NCBI GenBank assembly: GCA_035353855.1
Contig: DAOQAK010000009.1
Location: 1 to 64,000 of the forward strand
Reading direction: 5' to 3'
Source: Bacteroidales bacterium
GTDB taxonomy: Bacteria > Bacteroidota > Bacteroidia > Bacteroidales > CG2-30-32-10
DNA length: 64,000 bases
Shown here: positions 35,814-45,096 of the stretch, one piece after another
How positions within the stretch are numbered: position 1 is the stretch's first letter
How the letters are laid out: the number at the start of each line of letters is the position of its first letter
Notes under the pieces: generated by a model
Told to the model about the DNA's origin: nothing
The model's database searches: none
Seen by the model: the letters and a program-made list of their open reading frames with translations, nothing else
Position numbers and translations under genes: made by a program

Positions 35814-36671
35814 ATGAAAGGAATAATACTTGCCGGTGGTTCCGGTACAAGGCTGCACCCTTTGACTATTGCTGTAAGTAAACAGTTGATGCCGATATAT
35901 GACAAACCAATGGTTTATTACCCGTTATCAGTGCTGATGATGGCTGGAATAAAAGAGATTCTTATTATTTCCACACCACATGATCTACCGGGTTTTAAAA
36001 AACTACTTGGCGATGGAAGTAATTTAGGTTGCAAATTTGAATTTGCTGAACAAGCTATTCCCAATGGACTTGCACAGGCTTTCGTTATTGGAGAAAAATT
36101 TATTGGAAAAGAGAAAGTTGCATTAATTCTTGGTGATAATATTTTTTATGGAACGGATCTTCCGAAATTGATCCAGGAAAATAATAACCCTGAAGGTGGT
36201 GTCGTATTTGCGTATCATGTGTCTGATCCTGAACGATACGGTGTTGTTGAGTTTGATGAAAACAGGAAAGCAATATCAATTGAAGAAAAACCGAAACAAC
36301 CTAAGTCGAACTTTGCTGTTCCCGGTTTATATTTTTATGATAATTCAGTTGTTGAAGTTGCCAAGAAAATTAAGCCAAGCCCCAGGGGTGAATATGAAAT
36401 TACCGATGTGAATAAACATTATCTGGATGAAGGTAAATTAAAAGTAGGAATACTAAGTCGTGGAACAGCATGGCTTGATACCGGTACTTTTAGCTCGTTA
36501 TTACAGGCATCGCAATTTGTACAGGTTATTGAAGAAAGGCAGGGTTTGAAAATAGGCTGCATTGAAGAAGTTGCATATCGCATGGGGTTTATTGATGCAG
36601 CACAACTTGAAAAAGTTGCCCAACCTTTATTAAAAAGTGGATATGGGCATTACCTGATGAATTTACTTTGA
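35814..36671 (+). CDS. rfbA: Glucose-1-phosphate thymidylyltransferase
   Basis: A 285-residue RmlA/RfbA that makes dTDP-glucose, first step to dTDP-rhamnose and other dTDP sugars of surface polysaccharides. It has the nucleotide-binding loop GGSGTRLHPLT, the PMVYYPLSVLMMAG segment, LGDNIFYG with the metal-binding Asp, and DPERYGVVEFD followed by EEKP. Length is normal. The other dTDP-rhamnose genes (rfbBCD) are not next to it; a sugar epimerase follows 115 bp downstream. Confidence 0.95.
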   Translation: MKGIILAGGSGTRLHPLTIAVSKQLMPIYDKPMVYYPLSVLMMAGIKEILIISTPHDLPGFKKLLGDGSNLGCKFEFAEQAIPNGLAQAFVIGEKFIGKEKVALILGDNIFYGTDLPKLIQENNNPEGGVVFAYHVSDPERYGVVEFDENRKAISIEEKPKQPKSNFAVPGLYFYDNSVVEVAKKIKPSPRGEYEITDVNKHYLDEGKLKVGILSRGTAWLDTGTFSSLLQASQFVQVIEERQGLKIGCIEEVAYRMGFIDAAQLEKVAQPLLKSGYGHYLMNLL

Positions 36672-36786
36672 TAAAAAATTTTCGTTAAAATAATTTTACA
36701 TTAAATATTTGATTGCTGAAATTAAAAGGATTAATTTTGATTTCTATATTATATAAAACAAGATTAATCTTAAATTTTATTATTGA

Positions 36787-37725
36787 ATGAGAAAGATACT
36801 GATTACAGGAGGCGCAGGATTCATAGGGAGTGCATTAACAGAAAAATTGCTTGAAGATTCTGAAAATTTTATTGTTGTTGTTGATAATCTTACAACAGGT
36901 GAAATGATAAAGTTACCAGTTGCTCCAAAAACTAAATTATGTTTTATTAAGTGCGATGTGAACTCTTACATGGATATTTCATCCATCATGCAAAATTATC
37001 ATTTCGATTTTGTATTTCATTATGCTGCAATGGTGGGAGTTCAGCGTACACAACAGCATCCGGTAAAAGTGCTTAGTGATATTAAAGGAATTGAAAATAT
37101 TTTACTTCTTAGTAAGAATACAGGGGTAAAAAGAGTATTCTTCTCTTCTTCTTCCGAAGTATATGGAGAACCCATGGAATTACCGCAAAATGAAAAAACG
37201 ACTCCTTTAAATTCGAGGATCCCTTATGCTGTGGTAAAGAATGCAGGTGAAGCATTTCTCCGTTCATATAAAAAAGAATATGATCTGGATTATACTATTT
37301 TCCGTTTTTTCAACACTTATGGTCCAAAGCAAAGTATTGATTTTGTAATGTCGCGGTTTATCGCCATGGCATTGAAAGATCAGAATATAACAATATTTGG
37401 TGATGGAAAACAAACACGAACTTTCTGTTATATCGATGACAATATTGATGCATGCGTAAATGCATTTTATGAAGATAAAGTTGTAAATGATATTATGAAT
37501 GTTGGAGGTGATATAGAAATTACAATTCTTGAACTTGCAGAAAAAATAATTAAAATTTCCGGTTCAAAATCAAAAATAATTCATTTGCCTGCACTTGAAG
37601 AAGGGGATATGCTTCGCAGATATCCTGATGTTACTAAAATGCACGCTATTCTGAAAAGACAGCCTTATTCTATGGAAGAAGGAATAAAAAAAATCCTTGA
37701 AAACACTCAATATATTATCAGGTAA
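36787..37725 (+). CDS. NAD-dependent nucleotide-sugar epimerase/dehydratase
   Basis: A 312-residue extended short-chain dehydrogenase: Rossmann loop GGAGFIGSAL, catalytic SSSSEVYG, the Y-x3-K pair in PYAVVKNAGE, RFFNTYGPKQ and GDGKQTRTFCYIDD. It probably acts on a UDP- or dTDP-sugar (4-epimerase or UDP-glucuronate decarboxylase-like); the exact substrate cannot be read from sequence. With rfbA upstream, a part in polysaccharide sugar supply is likely. The next gene starts 7 bp after its stop. Confidence 0.88.
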   Translation: MRKILITGGAGFIGSALTEKLLEDSENFIVVVDNLTTGEMIKLPVAPKTKLCFIKCDVNSYMDISSIMQNYHFDFVFHYAAMVGVQRTQQHPVKVLSDIKGIENILLLSKNTGVKRVFFSSSSEVYGEPMELPQNEKTTPLNSRIPYAVVKNAGEAFLRSYKKEYDLDYTIFRFFNTYGPKQSIDFVMSRFIAMALKDQNITIFGDGKQTRTFCYIDDNIDACVNAFYEDKVVNDIMNVGGDIEITILELAEKIIKISGSKSKIIHLPALEEGDMLRRYPDVTKMHAILKRQPYSMEEGIKKILENTQYIIR

Positions 37726-37732
37726 AAACATC

Positions 37733-38707
37733 ATGCACACTGCTGAAATATTATTCGAAAAAGTTAAAGAAGCTTTAAAAACAGTTGATCTAAACGGAAG
37801 ACCTAACGAATTATATGTCCCGATAAGTTATACGCTAAGCCTTGGAGGCAAACGCATACGTCCGGTATTAGTTCTGCTTACTTGTGAAATGTTTGAAGGA
37901 AATCTTGAATCGGCAATATATCCGGCAATTGCTATTGAGGTATTTCATAATTTTACTTTGCTTCATGATGATATCATGGATAACGCGCCTATACGCAGGG
38001 GGAAAGAAACTGTGTTTAAAAAATGGAATGCAAATATTGCCATTCTTTCGGGCGATACTATGTTTGCACTTGCGTATAAATATTTGATCAAAACAGAAAA
38101 AGAAAATTTAAATAACATACTCGAGATATTTACCAATGCTGCAATTGAGGTTTGTGAAGGTCAGCAGTACGACATGAATTTCGAAACGATCGATAATGTT
38201 AGCGTTGAAGATTATATAGAAATGATTCGGTTAAAAACAGCGGTGCTGATTGCTGCAAGTATGAAAACAGGCGCTGTTATTGGTAAAGCAAAAAAACAGG
38301 ATGCCGAAAATATTTACAAGTTTGGTGAATATATCGGTCTTGCCTTTCAATTACAGGATGATTTGCTTGATGTTTATGCCGACCAGGATAAATTCGGAAA
38401 GAAGATTGGCGGCGATATTGTTACAAACAAAAAAACATACCTGTACATAAAAGCCTTGCAGGATGCTAAAGGTGACGATTTAAAAAAGTTGCAGCATTAT
38501 TTTTCTTCAACCGATTTTAATGCTGAAGAAAAAGTAAATGCTGTAAAAAAAATATATGATAATATTGGTGTTCGAGAAGCCACGGTGAAGCTGATAAATC
38601 AATATTATGAAAAGGCATTGGAATACTTCAAAATGATTAATGTTCCTGAAGAGAGAAAAAATGTTTTAAAAAAATTCACCGATCAAATGATGCAACGTGA
38701 TTTTTAA
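37733..38707 (+). CDS. Polyprenyl (prenyl) diphosphate synthase
   Basis: A 324-residue trans-isoprenyl synthase; the ATG at 37733 is preferred over an upstream in-frame start that overlaps the epimerase. It carries GGKRIRPVLVLL, the first Asp-rich motif LLHDDIMDNAPIRRG, GDTMFALAY and the second motif LQDDLLDVYAD. It builds the long prenyl chain of menaquinone or a similar isoprenoid. Chain length is set by residues before the first DDxxD; here EVFHNFTLLHDD suggests a medium to long product. It overlaps the next gene by 11 bp. Confidence 0.92.
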   Translation: MHTAEILFEKVKEALKTVDLNGRPNELYVPISYTLSLGGKRIRPVLVLLTCEMFEGNLESAIYPAIAIEVFHNFTLLHDDIMDNAPIRRGKETVFKKWNANIAILSGDTMFALAYKYLIKTEKENLNNILEIFTNAAIEVCEGQQYDMNFETIDNVSVEDYIEMIRLKTAVLIAASMKTGAVIGKAKKQDAENIYKFGEYIGLAFQLQDDLLDVYADQDKFGKKIGGDIVTNKKTYLYIKALQDAKGDDLKKLQHYFSSTDFNAEEKVNAVKKIYDNIGVREATVKLINQYYEKALEYFKMINVPEERKNVLKKFTDQMMQRDF

Positions 38708-39620
38708 TAAAAAAATTATATTTGTTGTCATTCTTTTAATCCTTCGATTTTCGGCATTGTCACAGCCTTTCGTTGATATTGTGAATTTAAGATATTCTCG
38801 TTTTCCTCAAACTGATTTTAAAGATTATTCAAATTATCACTCATCAACCAATCAGTATACTGCTGAACTTTTTGCGCCAATTCAATTAAAATCGAAGGAT
38901 GTAATTCTTGTTGGTGCTTCGTACGATTACCTTAATTTTTATTTACATGAAGATTCAAGTAATCTGAAAATCAATAGCGACAATCTTTGCCAGTTTTCAC
39001 TTCAATTGGGGATGATAAAAAAATTAGGAAAAGAAAGTAAATGGAGTACTACATTGCTTGCCATTCCTAAGATTAGCGAATGCAATGATAACATGGCTTT
39101 TGATAAAGAATGTTTTCAAATGGGTGGTGCTGTTTTGTTTGTATATAAAAAGAAAAATAGTTTGAAATATAAATTTGGTTTGTTTTATAACCGTGAATTT
39201 TTTGGAAATTATTTTATGCCTTTGGCTGGAATTGATTGGAAAATCAGTAGTCGCATGTATTTGTTCGGAGTACTTCCGGGCGCAATGAATTTTGAATATA
39301 AAATTTGTGATAAGTTTTATACGGGTCTTGGATATAAGAGCAATACTGCTTCTTACAGGTTATATGAAAACCATTACATACGTGAAGGTGATAAATTTTG
39401 GGGACATAATATGCTCCGAAATTTTTATCAGTATTATATCACAAAACAAATAATGCTATACGGAGAAATCGGTTATACAGGCTTCAGAATATTTGAAGAG
39501 TATAATGATGAAAATAAAATTGACAATACACGTTTTGTTTTTCAGAAAACAAAAGATCATTTTTATTTTGATGCCGGAATTGCTTTTCGTCTACGCTTAG
39601 ATAAAGATTACGAAGATTAA
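38697..39620 (+). CDS. Outer-membrane beta-barrel protein (DUF6268-like)
   Basis: A 307-residue protein with a signal peptide (to ~residue 22, ALSQ) and repeated strands with alternating aromatic and charged residues (YTAELFAPIQLK, VGASYDYLNFYL, FGLFYNREFFGN, MYLFGVLPGAMNFEYKI, YTGLGYKSNTASYRLY) ending in a barrel-like strand (FDAGIAFRLRL). It matches the DUF6268 group from memory. The start overlaps the prenyl synthase end by 11 bp and its own stop overlaps the next ATG by one base, so the three genes are translationally coupled. Confidence 0.78.
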   Translation: MIFNKKIIFVVILLILRFSALSQPFVDIVNLRYSRFPQTDFKDYSNYHSSTNQYTAELFAPIQLKSKDVILVGASYDYLNFYLHEDSSNLKINSDNLCQFSLQLGMIKKLGKESKWSTTLLAIPKISECNDNMAFDKECFQMGGAVLFVYKKKNSLKYKFGLFYNREFFGNYFMPLAGIDWKISSRMYLFGVLPGAMNFEYKICDKFYTGLGYKSNTASYRLYENHYIREGDKFWGHNMLRNFYQYYITKQIMLYGEIGYTGFRIFEEYNDENKIDNTRFVFQKTKDHFYFDAGIAFRLRLDKDYED

Positions 39621-40948
39621 TGTGGAAGAAAAATAAATACCTGGTAATTCAGAAAGGCGACAAGAAAGTTATCCGTGGCTGGGTAATGTACGACTGGGCC
39701 AATTCTGTTTACCAGCTTACAATAGCTTCTGCAATTTTTCCAATATATTATAATCAGGTTACACGAAACGGAAACGATTTTACAATTGATTTCTTTGGAC
39801 TTCATGTAATAAATACGGTTCTTTATTCATGGGCAATTGCGGCTGCTTATCTTTTGGTTGCATTGTTTTCGCCGCTTTTTTCATCAATTGCAGACTACAC
39901 AGGAAGAAGAAAATCGTTCATGAAATTTTTCACATGGCTTGGAGCTTTATCATGCGGAATGCTTTTCTTCTTTGATAAACAACATATCGAACTTGGAATA
40001 ATTGCTTTTACGCTTGGAACAGTGGGGTATGGGGCAAGCCTAGTTTTTTATAATTCTTTTTTACCGGTTATTGCTGAAGAAAAAGATCAGGATAAGATCA
40101 GTGCAAGAGGCTATTCAATGGGCTATCTGGGAGGTGTTATCCTTCTTGTTATAAATCTTGTAATCGTATTATTTCCCGCTTTGTTTGGAATTACAGATAA
40201 TTTGTTGCCGGCAAAAATTTCTTTCATGTCTGTGTTCCTTTGGTGGATAGGTTTTTCACAAATTACTTTTAATCGTTTACCTCGATATACTTTTGGACAC
40301 AGAAAAAAAGGGACAAAATCGAATGTGATACTTAATGGCTATAAAGAGCTTCGGATTGTTTTTAACCAGGTAAGAAAATCATTCAGATTAAGTATTTTCC
40401 TGCTCGGCTATTTCTTTATTACCATGGGTTTGCTGACAGTTATGTTCATGGCCGCAACTTACGGTGAAAAACAATTAAAGCTTAGTGAAGAAATTCTAAT
40501 CTCAACAATTTTGGTGATACAATTAATTGGAATGCTTGGAGCGTGGCTGTTTGCAAGGATTTCAGGGAAGATAGGAAATATTAAAGCTTTGATTATTTCG
40601 GTAATAGGATGGATTTTTATATGTATTGGCGCGTATTTAATTACTGATGCCATCGGTTTTATAACTGTTGCATTCTTTGTCGGATTGGTAATGGGAGGCT
40701 CGCAATCGCTTGCCAGATCAACGTATTCGAAGATGCTGCCCGAAACAAAAGACCATACTTCATTCTTCAGCTTTTATGATGTGATGGAAAAACTGGCTAC
40801 AGTTGCAGGAACATTCAGCTTCGGGTTTATTGAAGCAATAACAGGAAGCATGCGTAATTCAATATTAGCGATAATTTTATTTTTTGTAATCGGACTTATC
40901 TTTTTCCTTTTTATTGTAAGAACAAAATCACAGGAGCCCCAACTCTAA
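39620..40948 (+). CDS. MFS transporter, UMF1/Atg22-like
   Basis: A 442-residue permease with 11-12 predicted TM helices. MYDWANSVYQLTIASAIFPIYYN is the signature of the Atg22/UMF1 branch of the major facilitator superfamily, and TGRRKSFMKFF is the MFS loop 2-3 motif. Substrate unknown; relatives have been linked to amino acids or small solutes. The ATG overlaps the stop of the barrel gene. Its 3' end overlaps the convergent DUF59 gene by 21 bp. Confidence 0.9.
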   Translation: MWKKNKYLVIQKGDKKVIRGWVMYDWANSVYQLTIASAIFPIYYNQVTRNGNDFTIDFFGLHVINTVLYSWAIAAAYLLVALFSPLFSSIADYTGRRKSFMKFFTWLGALSCGMLFFFDKQHIELGIIAFTLGTVGYGASLVFYNSFLPVIAEEKDQDKISARGYSMGYLGGVILLVINLVIVLFPALFGITDNLLPAKISFMSVFLWWIGFSQITFNRLPRYTFGHRKKGTKSNVILNGYKELRIVFNQVRKSFRLSIFLLGYFFITMGLLTVMFMAATYGEKQLKLSEEILISTILVIQLIGMLGAWLFARISGKIGNIKALIISVIGWIFICIGAYLITDAIGFITVAFFVGLVMGGSQSLARSTYSKMLPETKDHTSFFSFYDVMEKLATVAGTFSFGFIEAITGSMRNSILAIILFFVIGLIFFLFIVRTKSQEPQL

Positions 40949-41251
40949 TTTTGCTGTATCGCTCATCATATCTTCGTTCCAGGGTGGATCGAAAGTTAAA
41001 ACAACATCAACATCTGTTAGCCCTTCAATTTCTTTTATTCTGTCGTGAACTTCAAGTGGAAGTGAATCGGCAACAGGGCAATTAGGCGCTGTTACGGTCA
41101 TTAAGATATGTGCAACTTTATTTTCATCAATACGAATTTCATAAATCATTCCCATTTCATAAATACTGACGGGTATTTCAGGGTCGTAAATAGTTTTTAA
41201 AGTATCAACAATTTTACTTTCCAGTTCTAGAAAAATTTTTTGTTCAGTCAT
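40928..41251 (-). CDS. DUF59 (MIP18/SufT-like) Fe-S assembly factor
   Basis: A 107-residue DUF59 protein: PEIPVSIYEMGMIYEI, then TAPNCPVADSLPLEV with the conserved Cys, and DPPWNEDMMSDTAKLELG at the end. Homologues help mature Fe-S proteins. It is the last gene of the suf run on this strand, behind sufE, which fits that role. Its stop overlaps the MFS gene end by 21 bp. Confidence 0.9.
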   Translation of the reverse strand: MTEQKIFLELESKIVDTLKTIYDPEIPVSIYEMGMIYEIRIDENKVAHILMTVTAPNCPVADSLPLEVHDRIKEIEGLTDVDVVLTFDPPWNEDMMSDTAKLELGLL

Positions 41252-41279
41252 CGTTTAATGTTGTTTAAAATACTTTGGG

Positions 41280-41352
41280 TAACTTAGTGTCTTTGCGACT
41301 TAGTGGCATTTTCGCCACGAAGACCTAAGGACACTATGTTTTCACTAAGTTA
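41280..41352. repeat. Empty CACTAAG-type inverted-repeat element (73 bp)
   Basis: Perfect 10-bp inverted ends, taacttagtg and cactaagtta, with a central hairpin gtggc-attttc-gccac. It sits between the DUF59 gene and sufE and has no open frame. It shares the CACTAAG/TTAGTG words with the GxxExxY elements nearby. Confidence 0.75.
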
Positions 41353-41360
41353 AAATATAA

Positions 41361-41792
41361 TTATGAATCTTGTGTATATTTTGTTTTAAAAGCCAATGCA
41401 TAAAGTTTCATTTGCTTGATCATGGATGTAAGTCCGTTGGAACGGGTAGGAGAAAGGTGTTCGCGCAGTCCTATTTGATCAACGAATTCTAAATTTGAAT
41501 TGAGAATATCAACAGGCGTTTGTCCTGATAAAACACGAATCAGCAAACCTACAATCCCTTTGGTAATTATTGCATCGCTATCAGCTTCAAAAAATATTTT
41601 TCCATCTTTATACGTTGCATGCAGCCACACTTTGCTCTGGCAGCCGGATATGACATACTGCTCGGTTTTATATTGTTCATCAATCAGCGGAAGTGTTTTT
41701 CCAAGCTCAATCAAATAATTGTATTTATCAAGCCATTCATCAAACTGCCCGAATTCATTGATAATTTCGTTTTCTATTTCTTCAATTTTCAT
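41361..41792 (-). CDS. sufE: Sulfur acceptor protein SufE
   Basis: A 143-residue SufE: it takes persulfide sulfur from SufS Cys and passes it to the SufBCD scaffold. The conserved ISGCQSKVW motif carries the acceptor Cys at ~residue 50, and GLREHLSPTRSNGLTSMI is the family C-terminal segment. It lies downstream of sufS on the same strand, separated from it by a GxxExxY element. Confidence 0.95.
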   Translation of the reverse strand: MKIEEIENEIINEFGQFDEWLDKYNYLIELGKTLPLIDEQYKTEQYVISGCQSKVWLHATYKDGKIFFEADSDAIITKGIVGLLIRVLSGQTPVDILNSNLEFVDQIGLREHLSPTRSNGLTSMIKQMKLYALAFKTKYTQDS

Positions 41793-41809
41793 ATACTAAT
41801 CAAATTTTC

Positions 41810-42313
41810 ACCACTAAGACACTTAGAGCACTTAGGTTCACTTAGTATTATTCTTTAGGTAATAAAGAAAATTCTTCAGTAACCATGGGTACTAAATCTT
41901 GTGTGATATTAATCGTGTTAAAATTAATTAATAATCCTTTTGGTTTTCCGGCAAGTTTTAGATAAGACAGAAGTTGTGCCTTGTACACCGGAATTATTGC
42001 TTCAACAGATTTAATTTCTACTATAATTAAATCATTTACTAAAATATCAAGTTTTAATATTCCTCCTAAATCTTTACCCTTATATATAACAGGAACGTAA
42101 ACCTGTGATTTAACATTTAATCCTGCAGATAATAATTCATCAATAAAACAACTTTCATAAACTGATTCTAATAATCCGGGACCGATATTTTTATGAACTT
42201 CAATTGCACACCCTACTATTTTATATGCAATATCATTAATATATTTTTGAGTGATGATCATTTTATCTTAGTGTTTCTGAGTGTCAGCCATGGCGGATTA
42301 GTGTCTAAGTGGT
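41810..42313. mobile_element. GxxExxY element A (504 bp)
   Basis: The ends accactaagacact (41810-41823) and agtgtctaagtggt (42300-42313) are inverted repeats with one mismatch in 14. Each end continues with more CACTTAG/TTAGTG words. The element contains one gene on the minus strand (41848-42261) and sits between sufS and sufE. An empty element with nearly the same ends lies at 43566-43643. Confidence 0.7.
41848..42261 (-). CDS. GxxExxY family (PD-(D/E)XK nuclease-like) protein
   Basis: A 137-residue protein with the family signature GPGLLESVYE (G-x-x-E-x-x-Y) and the nuclease-fold residues: Asp in LKLDILVNDLIIVEIKS, then E-x-K. It belongs to the PDDEXK_3/GxxExxY family, abundant and multi-copy in Bacteroidota, with unknown function. 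It is intact and lies inside inverted repeats, splitting sufS from sufE. Two relatives are at 45127-45579 and 53352-53729. Confidence 0.88.
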   Translation of the reverse strand: MIITQKYINDIAYKIVGCAIEVHKNIGPGLLESVYESCFIDELLSAGLNVKSQVYVPVIYKGKDLGGILKLDILVNDLIIVEIKSVEAIIPVYKAQLLSYLKLAGKPKGLLINFNTINITQDLVPMVTEEFSLLPKE

Positions 42314-42329
42314 TAAGAAATATAAACAA

Positions 42330-43547
42330 TTATTCCAACATATCTTTTGCTTTTTTAATACCTTCTATTAAAATATCAACTTCTTCTTTTGTGTTATACA
42401 ATGCGAATGATGCACGTACTGTTCCGGGAATTTTATAAAAATCCATCACGGGTTGTGCGCAATGATGTCCTGTTCTTACAGCAATACCAAGCTTGTCAAG
42501 GATAGTTCCCAAGTCGTAAGGATGAATATTGCCAATAAGAAATGATGCAACACCTTTCTTTTCCTTAGCATTCCCGATAAATCGCAAACCTTCAATTTCA
42601 GAAAGTTTTTTATTTGCATAGGTAAGTAATTCATCTTCGTAATTGAAAATATTTTCCAGCCCTATGTTTGTCAGATATTTTATTGCAGTCTCCAAACCCA
42701 GGCCATCACCCACGTTTGGCGTGCCTGCTTCAAATTTAAAAGGCAGTTCGTTGTAAGTTGTTCTTTCAAAAGTTACTTCTTTTATCATTTCACCGCCGCC
42801 CTGGTAAGGAGGTAATTCTTCAAGCCATTTTTCTTTTCCGTACAAAACACCCACGCCCATTGGCGCATACATTTTATGACCGGAGAAACAATAAAAATCA
42901 CAATCCAAATCCTGAACATCAACCTTCATGTGTGGCAATGACTGTGCACCATCCACAAGGACAGGAATATTTTTCTGATGTGCTTTTTTGATAATTTCTT
43001 TAACTGGATTTACTGTCCCTAATGCATTTGAAACATGAGTTATTGCAACAATTTTAACTTTTTCGTTTAATAACTTTTCAAAAGCATCCATTTGTAATTC
43101 TCCGTTTTCATCAAATGGAATGACTTTTAGTTTTGCAATTTTTTCTTCGCAACCTATTTGCCAGGGAACGATATTAGAGTGATGTTCCATTGCAGTGATT
43201 AAAACTTCATCGCCTGCTTTCAGAAATTTTTTAATGAACGACGAAGCCACAAGATTGATGGATTCTGTAGTTCCACGAGTAAAAATTATTTCATGCGATT
43301 TTTCCGCATTAATGAATTGCTGAACAGTTTTGCGTGCTTCCTCATAAGCTGTAGTAGCCTGCTGACTCAGGTAGTGCACTCCGCGATGAATATTGCTGTT
43401 TTGTTTTTCGTAATAATTTTTCAGCGTTTCAATTACACAATTTGGTTTTTGTGTAGTGGCAGCATTATCAAAGTAAACAAGAGGTTTCTTGTAAATGATT
43501 TGATGCAGCGCAGGAAAATCTTCTCTTATTTTTTTTATATCAAACAT
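42330..43547 (-). CDS. sufS: Cysteine desulfurase SufS
   Basis: A 405-residue group II cysteine desulfurase. PLP Lys in FSGHKMYAPMGVGVLYG, catalytic Cys in VRTGHHCAQPVMDFY, and YFDNAATTQKPN and HRGVHYLSQ at the N terminus are all present. It removes sulfur from cysteine for Fe-S cluster assembly with SufE. It is encoded after sufD in the operon, with an empty inverted-repeat element between them. Confidence 0.96.
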   Translation of the reverse strand: MFDIKKIREDFPALHQIIYKKPLVYFDNAATTQKPNCVIETLKNYYEKQNSNIHRGVHYLSQQATTAYEEARKTVQQFINAEKSHEIIFTRGTTESINLVASSFIKKFLKAGDEVLITAMEHHSNIVPWQIGCEEKIAKLKVIPFDENGELQMDAFEKLLNEKVKIVAITHVSNALGTVNPVKEIIKKAHQKNIPVLVDGAQSLPHMKVDVQDLDCDFYCFSGHKMYAPMGVGVLYGKEKWLEELPPYQGGGEMIKEVTFERTTYNELPFKFEAGTPNVGDGLGLETAIKYLTNIGLENIFNYEDELLTYANKKLSEIEGLRFIGNAKEKKGVASFLIGNIHPYDLGTILDKLGIAVRTGHHCAQPVMDFYKIPGTVRASFALYNTKEEVDILIEGIKKAKDMLE

Positions 43548-43565
43548 GAATCTGTACTATTTTTT

Positions 43566-43643
43566 ACCACTAAGGCACTAAGTTCACTAAGGCTCACTAA
43601 GTTTTTTCTAAGTGTATCTAAGTGTTCTTAGTGTCTAAGTGGT
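43566..43643. repeat. Empty GxxExxY-type element (78 bp)
   Basis: The ends accactaaggcactaag (43566) and cttagtgtctaagtggt (to 43643) match as inverted repeats at 15 of 17 positions, and the right end is identical to that of element A. Between them are only CACTAAG-like words. It looks like a MITE derivative of the GxxExxY element, located between sufS and sufD. Confidence 0.72.
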
Positions 43644-43686
43644 TTATTTTTTAATATTTTTATAACTTCAAACTCTAAACAAAAAA

Positions 43687-45081
43687 CTATTTCAACTTAT
43701 CCATATCAATATTAAACACCAAAGGTTCATTTTTCTTGCAATGCAGAACGCACTGGTCGCAAATGGAAAGCTCACCTTTCAGGCGTTTATCAATCAAATG
43801 ACATACTCTTTCGCGAATGGCTTCAATAGAAATTTTAGCAGCAACTTCTTCTGCAAATGCATTCATCAATAACATGCGAGCACTATCTTCACTAATACCG
43901 CGAGCACGCATATAAAACATTGCATCGGCATCAAGCTGGCCAACAGTCGCCCCATGACTACATTTTACATCATCAGCATAAATTTCCAAATTAGGTTTTG
44001 TATTTATGGTAGCATCATCGGTTAAAAGAATGTTTCGGTTAGTCTGAAATGCCGATGTTTTCTGGGCATCTTTCTGTACAATTATCTTCCCGTTAAATAC
44101 AGCCTTAGCCTGGTTATCAATTATACCTTTAAATAATTCCTTGCTTGTGCTATTTGGTTTAAGATGATTGATGAATGTGTGATTATCGATATGCTGTTTC
44201 CCGTCAACAAGATACAAGCCATTCAGGTTGGTTTCGCAATGTTCGCCATTAATAGCAATATTCACATTGTTCCTGATGAAGCCGCCATTCAATGTTATGA
44301 TGTTGCTTGAAACCTTACTGCCATCAAGCTGATGGAAATTAATGTTATTGATCATCGCAGAATGATTATCGTTGTTCTGCATCTTGTAATGATCAACAGA
44401 AGCATTTTTATCAATAAAAATTTCAGTAACGGTATTGTTTAAACTTGGAAAATGTGATAAAGCATCATCACACATCACCAATGAAAGATTGCTGTTTTTT
44501 CCAACAATGACGAGGTTTCTGGGCTGTATAAATAAATTTTCTTTTTTATTGATGATGTTAATAATCTGAATAGGTTTATCAGGAGCAACATTATCGGGCA
44601 CATAAATAAATACGCCGTCGCTTGCAAATGCCGTGTTCAGTGCTTCGAAAACATTATTTTCTGTGTCGCTATATTTTCCAAAATGTTTTTTTATCAGTTG
44701 TGGATATTCTTCCAGTGCTTTTTGCAAACTGCCAATAATAATTCCGTTTTCAAATTTAGTAATGGGAGATGTTTTATACAAAAACCATCCATTCACAAGA
44801 ACGGCGGTATATGTATCGAGGTCCATGATATCGCAGCGGAAGAAATTCTCAACGTCAACATTACCTTCTGTATTTTCAAAATAGCAATTGTAATCGTTAG
44901 AAAAAACATTTTCAAGATTCGTAAATCGCCATTCTTCATTCTTGGTTGTTGGAAAACCTGAAGAATAGAAATTGTTGAAAGCCTTCTTACGCATGGGTAA
45001 CAGGAATCCATTACCTGAAAGCGAAGCTGAATTTTCTTCGTATAATATTTTTAATTTTTCTTTGAATTCGTTTGTTGTCAT
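43687..45081 (-). CDS. sufD: Fe-S assembly scaffold subunit SufD
   Basis: A 464-residue SufD, starting at the ATG at 45081 (MTTNEFKEKLK); a 10-codon upstream extension reads into the repeat. The beta-helix core and C-terminal GATVGQLDADAMFYMRARGISEDSARMLLMNAF segment, with the conserved His in KCSHGATVGQ, are typical. It forms the SufBC2D complex with SufB and SufC. It is followed by sufS; the GxxExxY element B sits directly before it. Confidence 0.95.
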   Translation of the reverse strand: MTTNEFKEKLKILYEENSASLSGNGFLLPMRKKAFNNFYSSGFPTTKNEEWRFTNLENVFSNDYNCYFENTEGNVDVENFFRCDIMDLDTYTAVLVNGWFLYKTSPITKFENGIIIGSLQKALEEYPQLIKKHFGKYSDTENNVFEALNTAFASDGVFIYVPDNVAPDKPIQIINIINKKENLFIQPRNLVIVGKNSNLSLVMCDDALSHFPSLNNTVTEIFIDKNASVDHYKMQNNDNHSAMINNINFHQLDGSKVSSNIITLNGGFIRNNVNIAINGEHCETNLNGLYLVDGKQHIDNHTFINHLKPNSTSKELFKGIIDNQAKAVFNGKIIVQKDAQKTSAFQTNRNILLTDDATINTKPNLEIYADDVKCSHGATVGQLDADAMFYMRARGISEDSARMLLMNAFAEEVAAKISIEAIRERVCHLIDKRLKGELSICDQCVLHCKKNEPLVFNIDMDKLK

Positions 45082-45096
45082 AATATTTATTTTTTT

